From contig JAMLHL010000001.1 of the NCBI GenBank assembly GCA_023957125.1, forward strand, positions 248,001-312,000: DNA of 64,000 bases. The letters run 5' to 3'. Numbering within the stretch: position 1 is the first letter of the stretch; each line of letters opens with the position of its first letter. The translations under genes were made by a program, and so were the position numbers. Of this stretch, positions 54,411 through 61,602 are shown piece by piece. The notes under the pieces are model-generated. The model was not told the origin of the DNA and did not search any database. It worked only from the letters and a program-made list of their open reading frames with translations. The stretch comes from Chitinophagaceae bacterium. GTDB lineage: Bacteria; Bacteroidota; Bacteroidia; Chitinophagales; Chitinophagaceae.

Positions 54411-55133
54411 TTATAAACCACTGATGGTTAATCCTATGCTGTAGGGTTTCACATTCGGCCCGGCCCCTTCCCGGATAAATTCATTAAGCTGGTAGGTTCC
54501 GAAAATTGAAAATACGCCATAACCCACCCGGAGAGTGGCAGCCAGACGGGTAGTATTAAAATTTCTTTTATCCCTGATCTTTTGTGTATATCCTCCATAT
54601 CCTTCGCGATCCTTTGAAATCTTTGCCTTTGTATGGGCATCCACCATAGTACCTACTTTCATACCCAGTGCCACCTTAAACGACTTGTTAAAATGAATTG
54701 GGTTACTGGCAAACCTAAGTTCAACGGGAACCTCGAGATAGCCCGTAGCTATTTTATATTTCTTATAGGTACTAACGGTATCGTGCACAAAATTTAAGGG
54801 ATATTTTCTCAGGTCAACAGAAGTTTTCTTAAAGAACATATTGTCTGTTCCTATTCCTGCACCGATAGCCGCGCTGAACCTCGAATCCGATTTAAAAGGG
54901 AAATCAAACATAAAATACATATTAAAGGTTCTGTTCAACCCCCCGGTTCTAAAAGAATCCGGGGCGCTGGCCCAGCCATTATAACCCAATTGCAGCATAA
55001 AATGATCTGCAGCGCGGCCTGAAAGCTGGCTGTGTTTCACTTCGGCGGTACCCGGGGAAGTTTCTGTGTCGGTTTGAGCTAATAAAAAATTACTACAGGC
55101 TAATAATGAAAAGACCAATAAGAAACGCTTCAT
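54411..55133 (-). CDS. Outer-membrane beta-barrel protein (PorT-like family by form)
   Basis: The 240-residue product has a signal peptide (RFLLVFSLLACSNFLLAQ) and about eight predicted amphipathic strands: [94 protein letters not shown] and the last PYSIGLTISGL. The YLEVPVELR strand is typical of the small Bacteroidota outer_membrane_beta-barrel family. The specific role is unknown. It is a single gene with two possible -7 boxes. Confidence 0.82.
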   Translation of the reverse strand: MKRFLLVFSLLACSNFLLAQTDTETSPGTAEVKHSQLSGRAADHFMLQLGYNGWASAPDSFRTGGLNRTFNMYFMFDFPFKSDSRFSAAIGAGIGTDNMFFKKTSVDLRKYPLNFVHDTVSTYKKYKIATGYLEVPVELRFASNPIHFNKSFKVALGMKVGTMVDAHTKAKISKDREGYGGYTQKIRDKRNFNTTRLAATLRVGYGVFSIFGTYQLNEFIREGAGPNVKPYSIGLTISGL

Positions 55134-55149
55134 ATATTAATTTGATTGA

Positions 55150-55157
55150 CAAATGTA
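55150..55157 (-). promoter_or_regulatory. -7 box upstream of the outer-membrane barrel gene
   Basis: TACATTTG on the minus strand fits TAnnTTTG, 16 bases before the ATG. A second fit, TAAATTTG, is at 55191-55198. Confidence 0.45.
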
Positions 55158-55297
55158 TCCTGCAACAGGTTAATAAAAGGTTAAAGGGGGCAAATTTAAA
55201 AGACATTTTTCCAATCTGAAAACGGCAAATAAACAGGTAAAAAGAGAACTGTAGTCACCAGTTACAATAAAAAGCCCCCGTGTGATTGCAGCTTTTG

Positions 55298-55371
55298 TGG
55301 ACCCTGCTGGGCTCGAACCAGCGACCCTCTGATTATGAGTCAGATGCTCTAACCACCTGAGCTAAGGGTCC
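55298..55371 (-). tRNA. tRNA with anticodon CAT (probably Ile2, otherwise Met)
   Basis: The 74-base sequence folds as a full cloverleaf: acceptor GGACCCT/AGGGTCC with discriminator A, D arm GCTC/GAGC, anticodon arm TCTGA-CTCATAA-TCAGA, and T arm GCTGG-TTCGAGC-CCAGC. The 3' CCA is not encoded. The anticodon CAT fits elongator Met or the Ile2 tRNA whose C34 is changed to lysidine by TilS. The acceptor and T-arm are close to the known Ile2 form (GGTCGCTGGTTC...CCAGCAGGG). Confidence 0.96.
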
Positions 55372-55466
55372 TGCTTTCTTCCATCATCGAGGAAGAAAAA
55401 AAATCTATTTTAAAAAGAACTTCCGGTATGGTTATCTACGCCAAATCTCCTTTCGTCAGCGGTCGG

Positions 55467-55474
55467 CAAAGGTA
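55467..55474 (-). promoter_or_regulatory. -7 box upstream of the tRNA
   Basis: TACCTTTG on the minus strand fits TAnnTTTG and lies 96 bases before the tRNA 5' end. Confidence 0.5.
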
Positions 55475-55838
55475 AATAAAAACGCGGTTTAGAATAATTT
55501 TTCTTGCGGAGCTATCTGAAAAATATCGTGCATTAATTTCAGCTATGAAGATACCCCAATCATATGCGATACCAGGCGTATCCCAAACAATTTTAGCTCC
55601 GCATAGTAAGTTCTATATCGCCGCGGAAATCTGAAAATGCACGGCCGATACCCAATAACAAGATTCTTGCAGATGATTTGTTACAAATAATGCGTCAAAA
55701 TTACATAACATATTATTTAATATTAATTTGATTATTTTTTTACGTCAAAATGACACAATTTCAGGTTGAATTTTTACTATTTAACATAAATCATGGCATA
55801 GTTTTAGCTTTATGCTATGCGGTTCCAAAATGAAAAAT

Positions 55839-55846
55839 TATTTTTG
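55839..55846 (+). promoter_or_regulatory. -7 box upstream of the lytic transglycosylase gene
   Basis: TATTTTTG fits TAnnTTTG and would give a leader of about 135 bases, which is long for this genome. Confidence 0.5.
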
Positions 55847-55931
55847 CCGAATACTACTCCAATTCCTCAGCTAAGTTTTGCAATTCTTTAGGACTTTTTA
55901 ATCCCCTGTGAATCAACCAATTATTTTGTAA

Positions 55932-55978
55932 CCCCCTTTTTTGGAACAGTATTTGTTTGTCGGGGGGAAACCAAAAAA
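55932..55978 (+). promoter_or_regulatory. Possible switching leader with two interlocked complementary pairs
   Basis: CCCCC (55932-55936) can pair with GGGGGG (55962-55967), and TTTTTTGG (55937-55944) with CCAAAAAA (55971-55978). The order a-b-a'-b' allows either a pseudoknot or two mutually exclusive hairpins ending 9 bases before the ATG, where ribosomes bind. Confidence 0.35.
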
Positions 55979-55987
55979 TTGAGTTAT

Positions 55988-57148
55988 ATGAAGATGTTTT
56001 TTAAAGGTTTTGGTTATTTTTTTATCGTTCTTTTAATTTCTGTTTCGCTTCGGGCGAACGAATTACCGGTTAAATCTGAGTCATTAAACAACGATACCAG
56101 TATTGCTGCAACGGAGGTAGCAACTTCCACGATCAATACCGGGAAAGATGATGATGAAGCGAGCATTCCTGAATCAACAAAAAAAGCAGACCCGGCAATA
56201 CCTGATCTTTCGAAGACTTTAATAAGCGCCCTGCATACCGACCGGACATTGCACCCGTTGGCGGTTTCTTTTGTAACAGTATATCAGAAAAAACATGAAA
56301 AACGGCTGGAGCTGATAGCCTCAAAATATCAGCGACAACTGGAAACCATTGAAAAGATACTGGATCATTACGAACTCCCGGCTGATTTAAAATACCTGGC
56401 ATTCATTGAGTCGGAACTTAAAAGCAGCGCTGTTTCCAGGAAGGGAGCCGTAGGACCCTGGCAGTTTATGCCTGTCACCGGCAGGCTGATGGGCTTAACG
56501 ATCAATCAGCATCGGGACGACCGGCGCGACCTTGTTAAAAGCACCCATGCCGCCGCAAAGTATCTTAAGGTTTTACATCGCCAGTTTGACGACTGGTTGC
56601 TGGTGATCGCCGCCTACAACGCCGGGGCTTCCAGGGTGGAATCCGCGATCAGGCAAAGCAAGAGCAGGGATTTCTGGAAACTTCAATATTTTCTGCCGGC
56701 AGAATCGAAGGGGCACGTTAAAAAGTTTATTGCTGCCAGATATATACTGGAAAAACAACAGGAAGAAGCATTTCCCCTGATAGACATGGAAAAACTGGTG
56801 GCAAAATATCTCAACAACCTGAGCGTACTTCACATTTCGGGAAAATATAACGCCATTGTTATCTCCCGGAAACTGAATATGGACATAGCCGAATTCAATC
56901 AATATAATCCGGGTTTTGAGGAGGAAGTAGCAAGCCGGGGATATGACCTGACACTTCCGGAAGATAAGATGAAGGAATTTAACAAAAAACGACAGGATAT
57001 CCTCAGGGAATCGGTAGATCTGCTGCTGAAAAACAACAGTACCGTTTTCAGCGGTGACAGGAATCACTATCCTGAAGCCATCAGTCTCCCTACTACCAGT
57101 GCCATTGTTTCCACGGCCGGTCAACAAAAAAATATAAAAAGAAAATAA
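55988..57148 (+). CDS. Membrane-associated lytic murein transglycosylase with a LysM-like end (MltD type)
   Basis: The enzyme cleaves peptidoglycan glycan strands to anhydro-MurNAc ends in the periplasm. The 386-residue product has a signal peptide (helix FFIVLLISVSLRANE), a low-complexity linker, and an SLT domain (about 120-270) with the catalytic glutamate E141 in LAFIESELKSSAVSRKGAVG, WQFMP and AAYNAGASRVESAI, all conserved. The C-terminal part (about 295-345, VISRKLNMDIAEFNQYNPGF) is a LysM-like carbohydrate-binding repeat. ATG 55988 is preferred; a TTG nine bases earlier is possible. A terminator follows. The leader is unusually long and structured. Confidence 0.92.
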   Translation: MKMFFKGFGYFFIVLLISVSLRANELPVKSESLNNDTSIAATEVATSTINTGKDDDEASIPESTKKADPAIPDLSKTLISALHTDRTLHPLAVSFVTVYQKKHEKRLELIASKYQRQLETIEKILDHYELPADLKYLAFIESELKSSAVSRKGAVGPWQFMPVTGRLMGLTINQHRDDRRDLVKSTHAAAKYLKVLHRQFDDWLLVIAAYNAGASRVESAIRQSKSRDFWKLQYFLPAESKGHVKKFIAARYILEKQQEEAFPLIDMEKLVAKYLNNLSVLHISGKYNAIVISRKLNMDIAEFNQYNPGFEEEVASRGYDLTLPEDKMKEFNKKRQDILRESVDLLLKNNSTVFSGDRNHYPEAISLPTTSAIVSTAGQQKNIKRK

Positions 57149-57165
57149 AAAGACGTTTCCTGAAG

Positions 57166-57199
57166 AAAAGCGTTGGATCACCCGTTCAACGCTTTTTTT
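57166..57199 (+). terminator. Intrinsic terminator of the lytic transglycosylase gene
   Basis: AAAAGCGTTG (57166-57175) pairs with CAACGCTTTT (57187-57196), followed by TTT. Its right half overlaps the last codons of the convergent pabB gene. Confidence 0.72.
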
Positions 57200-58461
57200 A
57201 TAGCCGCTGCTTTCAACAGGCACTCTTCATATTCATCTTCGGCCCGGCTATAATAAGTGATCGCCGACCCGGTTTGAAAAGAAAGATAGCGGTTTGCGGC
57301 ATTATACAACAGGCTCCTGATCACTACATTAAAATCCATGTCTTTGTCCGGTGAAATATAGCCCACGGCACCCGAAAACAAACCTCTTTTGGTTTGCTCA
57401 TATTGTTCGATCAACTGCATTACCCGTTTTTTGGGGGCGCCCGTCATGCTGCCCATAGGAAAAGCCGCCCTCAATATATCCGTTATCTTCGTTTCATTCT
57501 CCACTTCCCCGGCTATTGTAGAGATCATTTGAAACACCTGCGGGAAGGTATAAATACCCATCAATTCTTCCACCCGCACACTACCTTTCCTACAGACCTT
57601 TGCCAGGTCGTTCCGCACCAGGTCCACCACCATAATATTTTCTGACCGTTCTTTGGCGCTCTGTATCAAAGCGGCTTTATTACAGGCATCCGTTTCAGCG
57701 TCCCTACCCCTCCCCGCTGTACCCTTTATGGGTTGTGAGAAAAGCCTGCTCCCACGCTTGCACAGGAAACGTTCGGGACTGGCGCAAAGGAGGTACCTGT
57801 CGTGAACCCGGTAATAGCAGGAAAAAGGATTGGGCGATTCGCCGCTTAAGCTTTTATATACCCGCAGGGGATTGATAACCGCATCCTCATTATAAAATTC
57901 CTGGCAAAAATTAATTTCATAGCAATCGCCCCGTAAAATGTGCTGTTGTAATTCACGGACAGTTTTGACATAGGCCTCTTTCGTAAACCGGCTTCTTATA
58001 TTAACCGGTGGGGATACGGAAGAAGCTATGCTTGTACCATCGAAAACGGCGCCGGCAATGGCCTCATGTTGCCGGTTTTTAACACCCACCAGTAACTCCT
58101 GCCGTCGGAGTACCAAAATGATTTCAGGAACAAAAAAAACCAGGTCGTCAAACCCTACGAAATCGGCATTGCAGGAATGCAGGTCTTCGGTCTCATTCTT
58201 CAGGTCGTATCCTATGTGTCCAAAACACCAATCGTTATTTTCATCAACAAATGCCTGTAGTTGCTCAAATGCCCTACCGGATGTCGTTTGAAGCATTGCT
58301 TCCGCATTCACTGCCAGCATGCATTCAAAACCGCCCGCCCGCCCGGGGTATAGGTGGTTGTCTAAAAAACAACAAATGCCAAACCGGTCGGCCCAGTTCA
58401 GCATTCGCTCTTTAATCTGTATAAAATCATCTACCGGGAAGGAACGAAATGTTCTTTTCAC
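57178..58461 (-). CDS. pabB: Aminodeoxychorismate synthase component I
   Basis: PabB turns chorismate into aminodeoxychorismate for folate synthesis, with glutamine nitrogen from PabA. The 427 residues have the N-terminal half (WCFGHIGYDLKNETEDL) and the chorismate-binding domain with CYEINFCQEFY (about 180), LLCASPERFL, FSQPIKGTAGRGRD (about 245) and the ERSENIMVVDLVRNDL and FPMGSMTGAPKKRVM motifs. The PIKGT lysine is the PabB form; anthranilate synthase has PIAGT. It lies 9 bases after the acidic-protein gene. pabA and pabC are not nearby. Confidence 0.92.
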   Translation of the reverse strand: MKRTFRSFPVDDFIQIKERMLNWADRFGICCFLDNHLYPGRAGGFECMLAVNAEAMLQTTSGRAFEQLQAFVDENNDWCFGHIGYDLKNETEDLHSCNADFVGFDDLVFFVPEIILVLRRQELLVGVKNRQHEAIAGAVFDGTSIASSVSPPVNIRSRFTKEAYVKTVRELQQHILRGDCYEINFCQEFYNEDAVINPLRVYKSLSGESPNPFSCYYRVHDRYLLCASPERFLCKRGSRLFSQPIKGTAGRGRDAETDACNKAALIQSAKERSENIMVVDLVRNDLAKVCRKGSVRVEELMGIYTFPQVFQMISTIAGEVENETKITDILRAAFPMGSMTGAPKKRVMQLIEQYEQTKRGLFSGAVGYISPDKDMDFNVVIRSLLYNAANRYLSFQTGSAITYYSRAEDEYEECLLKAAAIKKALNG

Positions 58462-58470
58462 CGTTTATGG

Positions 58471-58917
58471 TTAAAAATCATCATCGTCGTCGTCAAATCC
58501 GCCGCCGGCGTCATCAAAAAGTCCCATATTCCTGAACTCATCATCTAAACCTAAATCATCGTCATCATCCCGTCCTTTTTTACCACCTGTTTTTTTTGTC
58601 TTTGATTTAGGAATATCAAATTCATCAAAATCGGGATCCCAATCATCTTCTTCCTCCGTTTGTTCCCAATCATCTTTTTCCTCTTCTACATCATTTTCAT
58701 CATCATCATCCTCCTCTTCATACTTGGAGGATTTTGAATCCGGTGCAGACTTTTTTCCCTTTGCAGAGGAACGCTCTTCAAATTCCAGATCCTCATCCTC
58801 CTCATCCTCTTCTTCTTTTCTTTTTGATTTGGACGATGGTTTCAAAGGCCTTTCTTTTCCGCCATCAGCGGAAGGTTTCCCACCTGCATTTTTTTTACCT
58901 CTTTCAGATTTTGCCAT
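58471..58917 (-). CDS. Very acidic low-complexity protein
   Basis: The 148 residues are mostly disordered: a basic, Lys-rich start (about 1-33, KSERGKKNAGGKPSADGG), then several Glu/Asp runs (about 34-120) mixed with DWEQTEEEDDWDPDFDEFDI, a short basic patch KTKKTGGKKGR, and an Asp-rich end, GGGFDDDDDDF. No fold or family is recognised. Net charge is strongly negative. The final FDDDDDDF recalls acidic SSB-type tips and DnaB in this window, but lacks proline. It lies 9 bases before pabB. Codon use suits a real gene. It might bind basic nucleoid proteins such as the histone-like protein at 35912-36364; this is speculation. Confidence 0.75.
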   Translation of the reverse strand: MAKSERGKKNAGGKPSADGGKERPLKPSSKSKRKEEEDEEDEDLEFEERSSAKGKKSAPDSKSSKYEEEDDDDENDVEEEKDDWEQTEEEDDWDPDFDEFDIPKSKTKKTGGKKGRDDDDDLGLDDEFRNMGLFDDAGGGFDDDDDDF

Positions 58918-58976
58918 AGCTTGACTAAATTAACAACGTAAAATTTCTACGAGATTTTGAGATAGCCAAATAATTT

Positions 58977-58984
58977 CAAAAATA
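58977..58984 (-). promoter_or_regulatory. Possible -7 box upstream of the acidic-protein gene
   Basis: TATTTTTG on the minus strand fits TAnnTTTG, about 60 bases before the ATG at 58917. Confidence 0.4.
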
Positions 58985-59014
58985 ATTTTTATTGTAATAC
59001 AATATTACTAATAA

Positions 59015-60280
59015 TTATATTACAGAGATGATCTGCTCTCTGCCGGCGCCGTTGGAAATATATTTTACTTCCACACCCAGGTAATTATTAATATGCCCGA
59101 TATAGGTCTTCATCGCTTCCGGAACCGCATCAAAAGAAGATATCCGCGTTATATCCTTATTCCATCCTTTAAACGAGGTGTAAACAGGTGCAATAGCCAG
59201 TTTTGTCATTTGATAAGGCACCTGCTTTTCAATATTACCGTCAATCTCATAAGCTTCGCACACTTTCAGTTCCGGAAAAGCATCCAGCACATCGGCTTTG
59301 GTCATTACCAGTTGGGTAACGCCGTTCACCATACAGGCAAACTTCAGCGCCACCAGGTCAATCCAGCCGCACCGGCGGGGACGGCCCGTTGTAGCGCCAA
59401 ATTCATTTCCTGTTTTGCGCAATTCTTCTCCCACCTCATCGTGCAATTCCGTAGGAAAAGGTCCGCTCCCCACCCGCGTACAATAGGCCTTGGTTACACC
59501 AATCACTTCCCTGATCTTTTGCGGGGCAACGCCAAGCCCGGTGCATACGCCCGCCGAGATGGTGTTGGACGAGGTTACAAAAGGAAAAGTACCGAAATCC
59601 ACATCCAGCATGCTTCCCTGCGCGCCTTCCGCCAGCACGGTTTTACCTTCGCCGATCCTTTCATTAATAAAATATTCTCCATTAATGATCTTAAACTGCC
59701 GCATAAATTCAATCCCTTCAAAAAATTCATCTTCCCAGGCGGATATGTCTTCATGAAACTGCATACTATCCAGCAATTTCTGATGCTTAAGCCGCAACCT
59801 GATATATTGGGAAATAAAATTTTTGTCGAGAATATCGCCAACGCGTAAAGCATTCCTGCCGGTTTTGTCCATATAAGCCGGGCCGATCCCTTTAAGTGTT
59901 GAACCGATCTTATCATTCCCCTTCAGCGCTTCAGATGCTTTATCAAGCGCCCGGTGGGTAGGAAGGATCAGGTTTGTTCTTTCCGAGATATACAGGTTTT
60001 TTTTATAGTCCACGCCAAAAGCAGCCACGGTTTCACATTCCTTCTTAAATATCACCGGGTCCAGCACCACCCCGCTCCCGATGAGGTTAAGGGTATGATC
60101 GTGAAAAATTCCGGAAGGGATTTGGTGTAATACAATTTTCTTATCTTTTACATAAAGGGTATGTCCCGCATTAGGACCTCCCTGGAAACGTGCAATTACA
60201 TCATAAGAAGGGGCAAAATAATCCACGATCTTTCCTTTCCCCTCATCGCCCCACTGAAGTCCTAATAATACATCAACCAT
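59015..60280 (-). CDS. purA: Adenylosuccinate synthetase
   Basis: PurA joins IMP and aspartate using GTP, on the way to AMP. The 421-residue product starts MVDVLLGLQWGDEGKGK, the phosphate loop with the catalytic aspartate, and has FQGGPNAGHTLYV (about 35-47), KIGSTLKGIGPAY near 126, AEGAQGSMLDVDFGTFPFVT near 220 and GTTGRPRRCGW near 297. ATG 60280 is taken; an ATG nine bases earlier adds three residues. A -7 box lies 25 bases upstream. It is a separate unit from the acidic-protein and pabB genes below. Confidence 0.97.
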   Translation of the reverse strand: MVDVLLGLQWGDEGKGKIVDYFAPSYDVIARFQGGPNAGHTLYVKDKKIVLHQIPSGIFHDHTLNLIGSGVVLDPVIFKKECETVAAFGVDYKKNLYISERTNLILPTHRALDKASEALKGNDKIGSTLKGIGPAYMDKTGRNALRVGDILDKNFISQYIRLRLKHQKLLDSMQFHEDISAWEDEFFEGIEFMRQFKIINGEYFINERIGEGKTVLAEGAQGSMLDVDFGTFPFVTSSNTISAGVCTGLGVAPQKIREVIGVTKAYCTRVGSGPFPTELHDEVGEELRKTGNEFGATTGRPRRCGWIDLVALKFACMVNGVTQLVMTKADVLDAFPELKVCEAYEIDGNIEKQVPYQMTKLAIAPVYTSFKGWNKDITRISSFDAVPEAMKTYIGHINNYLGVEVKYISNGAGREQIISVI

Positions 60281-60304
60281 TTGAATCATTCATTTATAGA
60301 CGGG

Positions 60305-60312
60305 CAAAAATA
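60305..60312 (-). promoter_or_regulatory. -7 box upstream of purA
   Basis: TATTTTTG on the minus strand fits TAnnTTTG, 25 bases before the ATG at 60280. Confidence 0.5.
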
Positions 60313-60396
60313 GCCGAAAGCCTGCAATAAGGGAAATAAAATCTGCCGATAGCTACGGTCAGCACCCGGGGCACGAGGGTCGGCACCGCAGCTTTG

Positions 60397-60452
60397 TGAA
60401 AATGTGGAAATGTGAGAATGTGAAAATATGGAAATGTGAGAATGTGGGAATG
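60397..60452 (+). repeat. 24-base tandem repeat, 2.3 copies
   Basis: Two direct copies of a 24-base unit (60397-60420 and 60421-60444) differ at one base and are followed by a partial third copy. The unit is itself made of shorter GAAATGTG-like pieces. It is intergenic, between purA and the terC-like gene. Confidence 0.9.
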
Positions 60453-60496
60453 TCTCCCCGGCTAATGGAGGGGTGGAAATGTGTTGACAAACACAG

Positions 60497-60537
60497 GGGC
60501 CTGCCCTGAGCTTGTCGAAGAAAAGGGCCTGCCCTGA
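60497..60537 (+). repeat. REP-like motif flanked by a 13-base direct repeat
   Basis: GGGCCTGCCCTGA occurs at 60497-60509 and again at 60525-60537. Between them is CTGAGCTTGTCGAAG, the core of a short repeat known in many bacterial genomes. The block looks like part of an interspersed repeat family. Confidence 0.6.
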
Positions 60538-60591
60538 TGTATAGAAGGGCGCTATTCTTCAACAAATTTACCGGCATCGAAAATAGCCGCT

Positions 60592-60599
60592 TATCTTTG
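60592..60599 (+). promoter_or_regulatory. Bacteroidota -7 box upstream of the TerC-family gene
   Basis: TATCTTTG matches TAnnTTTG, 19 bases before the ATG at 60619. Confidence 0.6.
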
Positions 60600-60618
60600 A
60601 ACGAAATTACCGGGCTGA

Positions 60619-61590
60619 ATGACTCCTACACAAATATCATATCTCACCTTCGGGATCGTGCTGCTGTTGGCGCTGATCTTTGATCTGGGGCTGCTGAGTA
60701 AAAAACATACTACCATTTCCATCAAAAGAGCTCTTTTTCAAACCATCTTCTGGGTAGGTTTATCTGTTTTATTTTGCGTCTTCCTTTTTTTTGAAGAAGG
60801 CTCAAAGATCGCTACCAAATTCTTCACCGCTTACCTGATCGAATGGTCGTTAAGTATTGACAATATTTTTGTTTTCATCCTCATTTTCACTTCATTTAAA
60901 ATACAGGAATCCGAAACAGGCAGGGCTTTGCTGATCGGTATCCTGCTGGCGATTATTTTCCGGATGGCCTTCATAGCCGCGGGGATCGGGCTGATTGAAC
61001 GATTCCACTGGATACTTTATATTTTTGGCGTCTTCCTTATCTATACCGGCATTAAGCTGTTTTATAAAAAAGAGGAAGAAGCATTTAACCCCCGGGAATC
61101 AAAATTGTACCGGATCATCCGGAAATACTTCCGGCTGACAACCATTGAACCCAATGGCAGGTACATCATCAACCGCAATGGAAAAATATATTTCACCACG
61201 CTGTCCATTGTTGTTTTTATGCTGGCCGCCATTGATATTGTATTTGCCCTCGATTCCATCCCAACCGTAGTATCCATCGTTCGCGAACAAGCCGATATAC
61301 CTTTTTCGCCTGACGATATCCTGGTGATCTATTCTTCCAATATTTTCGCGCTTTTAGGCCTGCGATCCCTGTTTTTCCTGCTGAAAGGAGCCGTCAACAG
61401 GTTCAACTTCCTGCAACAGGGCATAGCCGCGGTATTGTGTTTCATCGGGGTGAAAATGCTGATCGAAATTTTCAATATTCATATTTCGATCTATCTTTCA
61501 CTGTCTGTCATCGTACTTTGTTTGCTGGCGTCCATTATATATTCTATTTTTCATGACCGCAGAAAAAAGAGAACAACTGAAGCGCTCTAA
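60619..61590 (+). CDS. TerC/Alx family membrane protein
   Basis: TerC-family proteins are linked to tellurite resistance and, in Alx and related members, manganese export or metal loading of secreted enzymes. The 323 residues form about nine membrane helices with the family motifs FFTAYLIEWSLSIDNIFVF (about 73-91) and AAIDIVFALDSIPTVVSI (about 205), each with acidic residues in a membrane helix that may bind metal. The hydrophilic loop at about 153-190 is typical. No riboswitch of the yybP-ykoY type was recognised upstream; instead there are repeats. murF-alr follows 12 bases later. Confidence 0.93.
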   Translation: MTPTQISYLTFGIVLLLALIFDLGLLSKKHTTISIKRALFQTIFWVGLSVLFCVFLFFEEGSKIATKFFTAYLIEWSLSIDNIFVFILIFTSFKIQESETGRALLIGILLAIIFRMAFIAAGIGLIERFHWILYIFGVFLIYTGIKLFYKKEEEAFNPRESKLYRIIRKYFRLTTIEPNGRYIINRNGKIYFTTLSIVVFMLAAIDIVFALDSIPTVVSIVREQADIPFSPDDILVIYSSNIFALLGLRSLFFLLKGAVNRFNFLQQGIAAVLCFIGVKMLIEIFNIHISIYLSLSVIVLCLLASIIYSIFHDRRKKRTTEAL

Positions 61591-61602
61591 AACCCTTATT
61601 GC

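Larger units (their letters stand above)
55475..55987. other. Long AT-rich intergenic region before the lytic transglycosylase gene
   Basis: About 510 bases without a gene. It holds the sites listed around it, a direct repeat CGTCAAAAT (55693-55701 and 55743-55751), a -7 box at 55839-55846 and a leader with complementary segments near the gene start. No reading frame over 60 codons looks coding. Nothing else was recognised. Confidence 0.5.

Noticed and set aside
60359..60577. Minus-strand frame with repeated Ser-His-Phe-His units in the purA-terC gap
   Set aside because: The repeat arises from the 24-base tandem DNA repeat; no start signal or conserved feature supports a gene.
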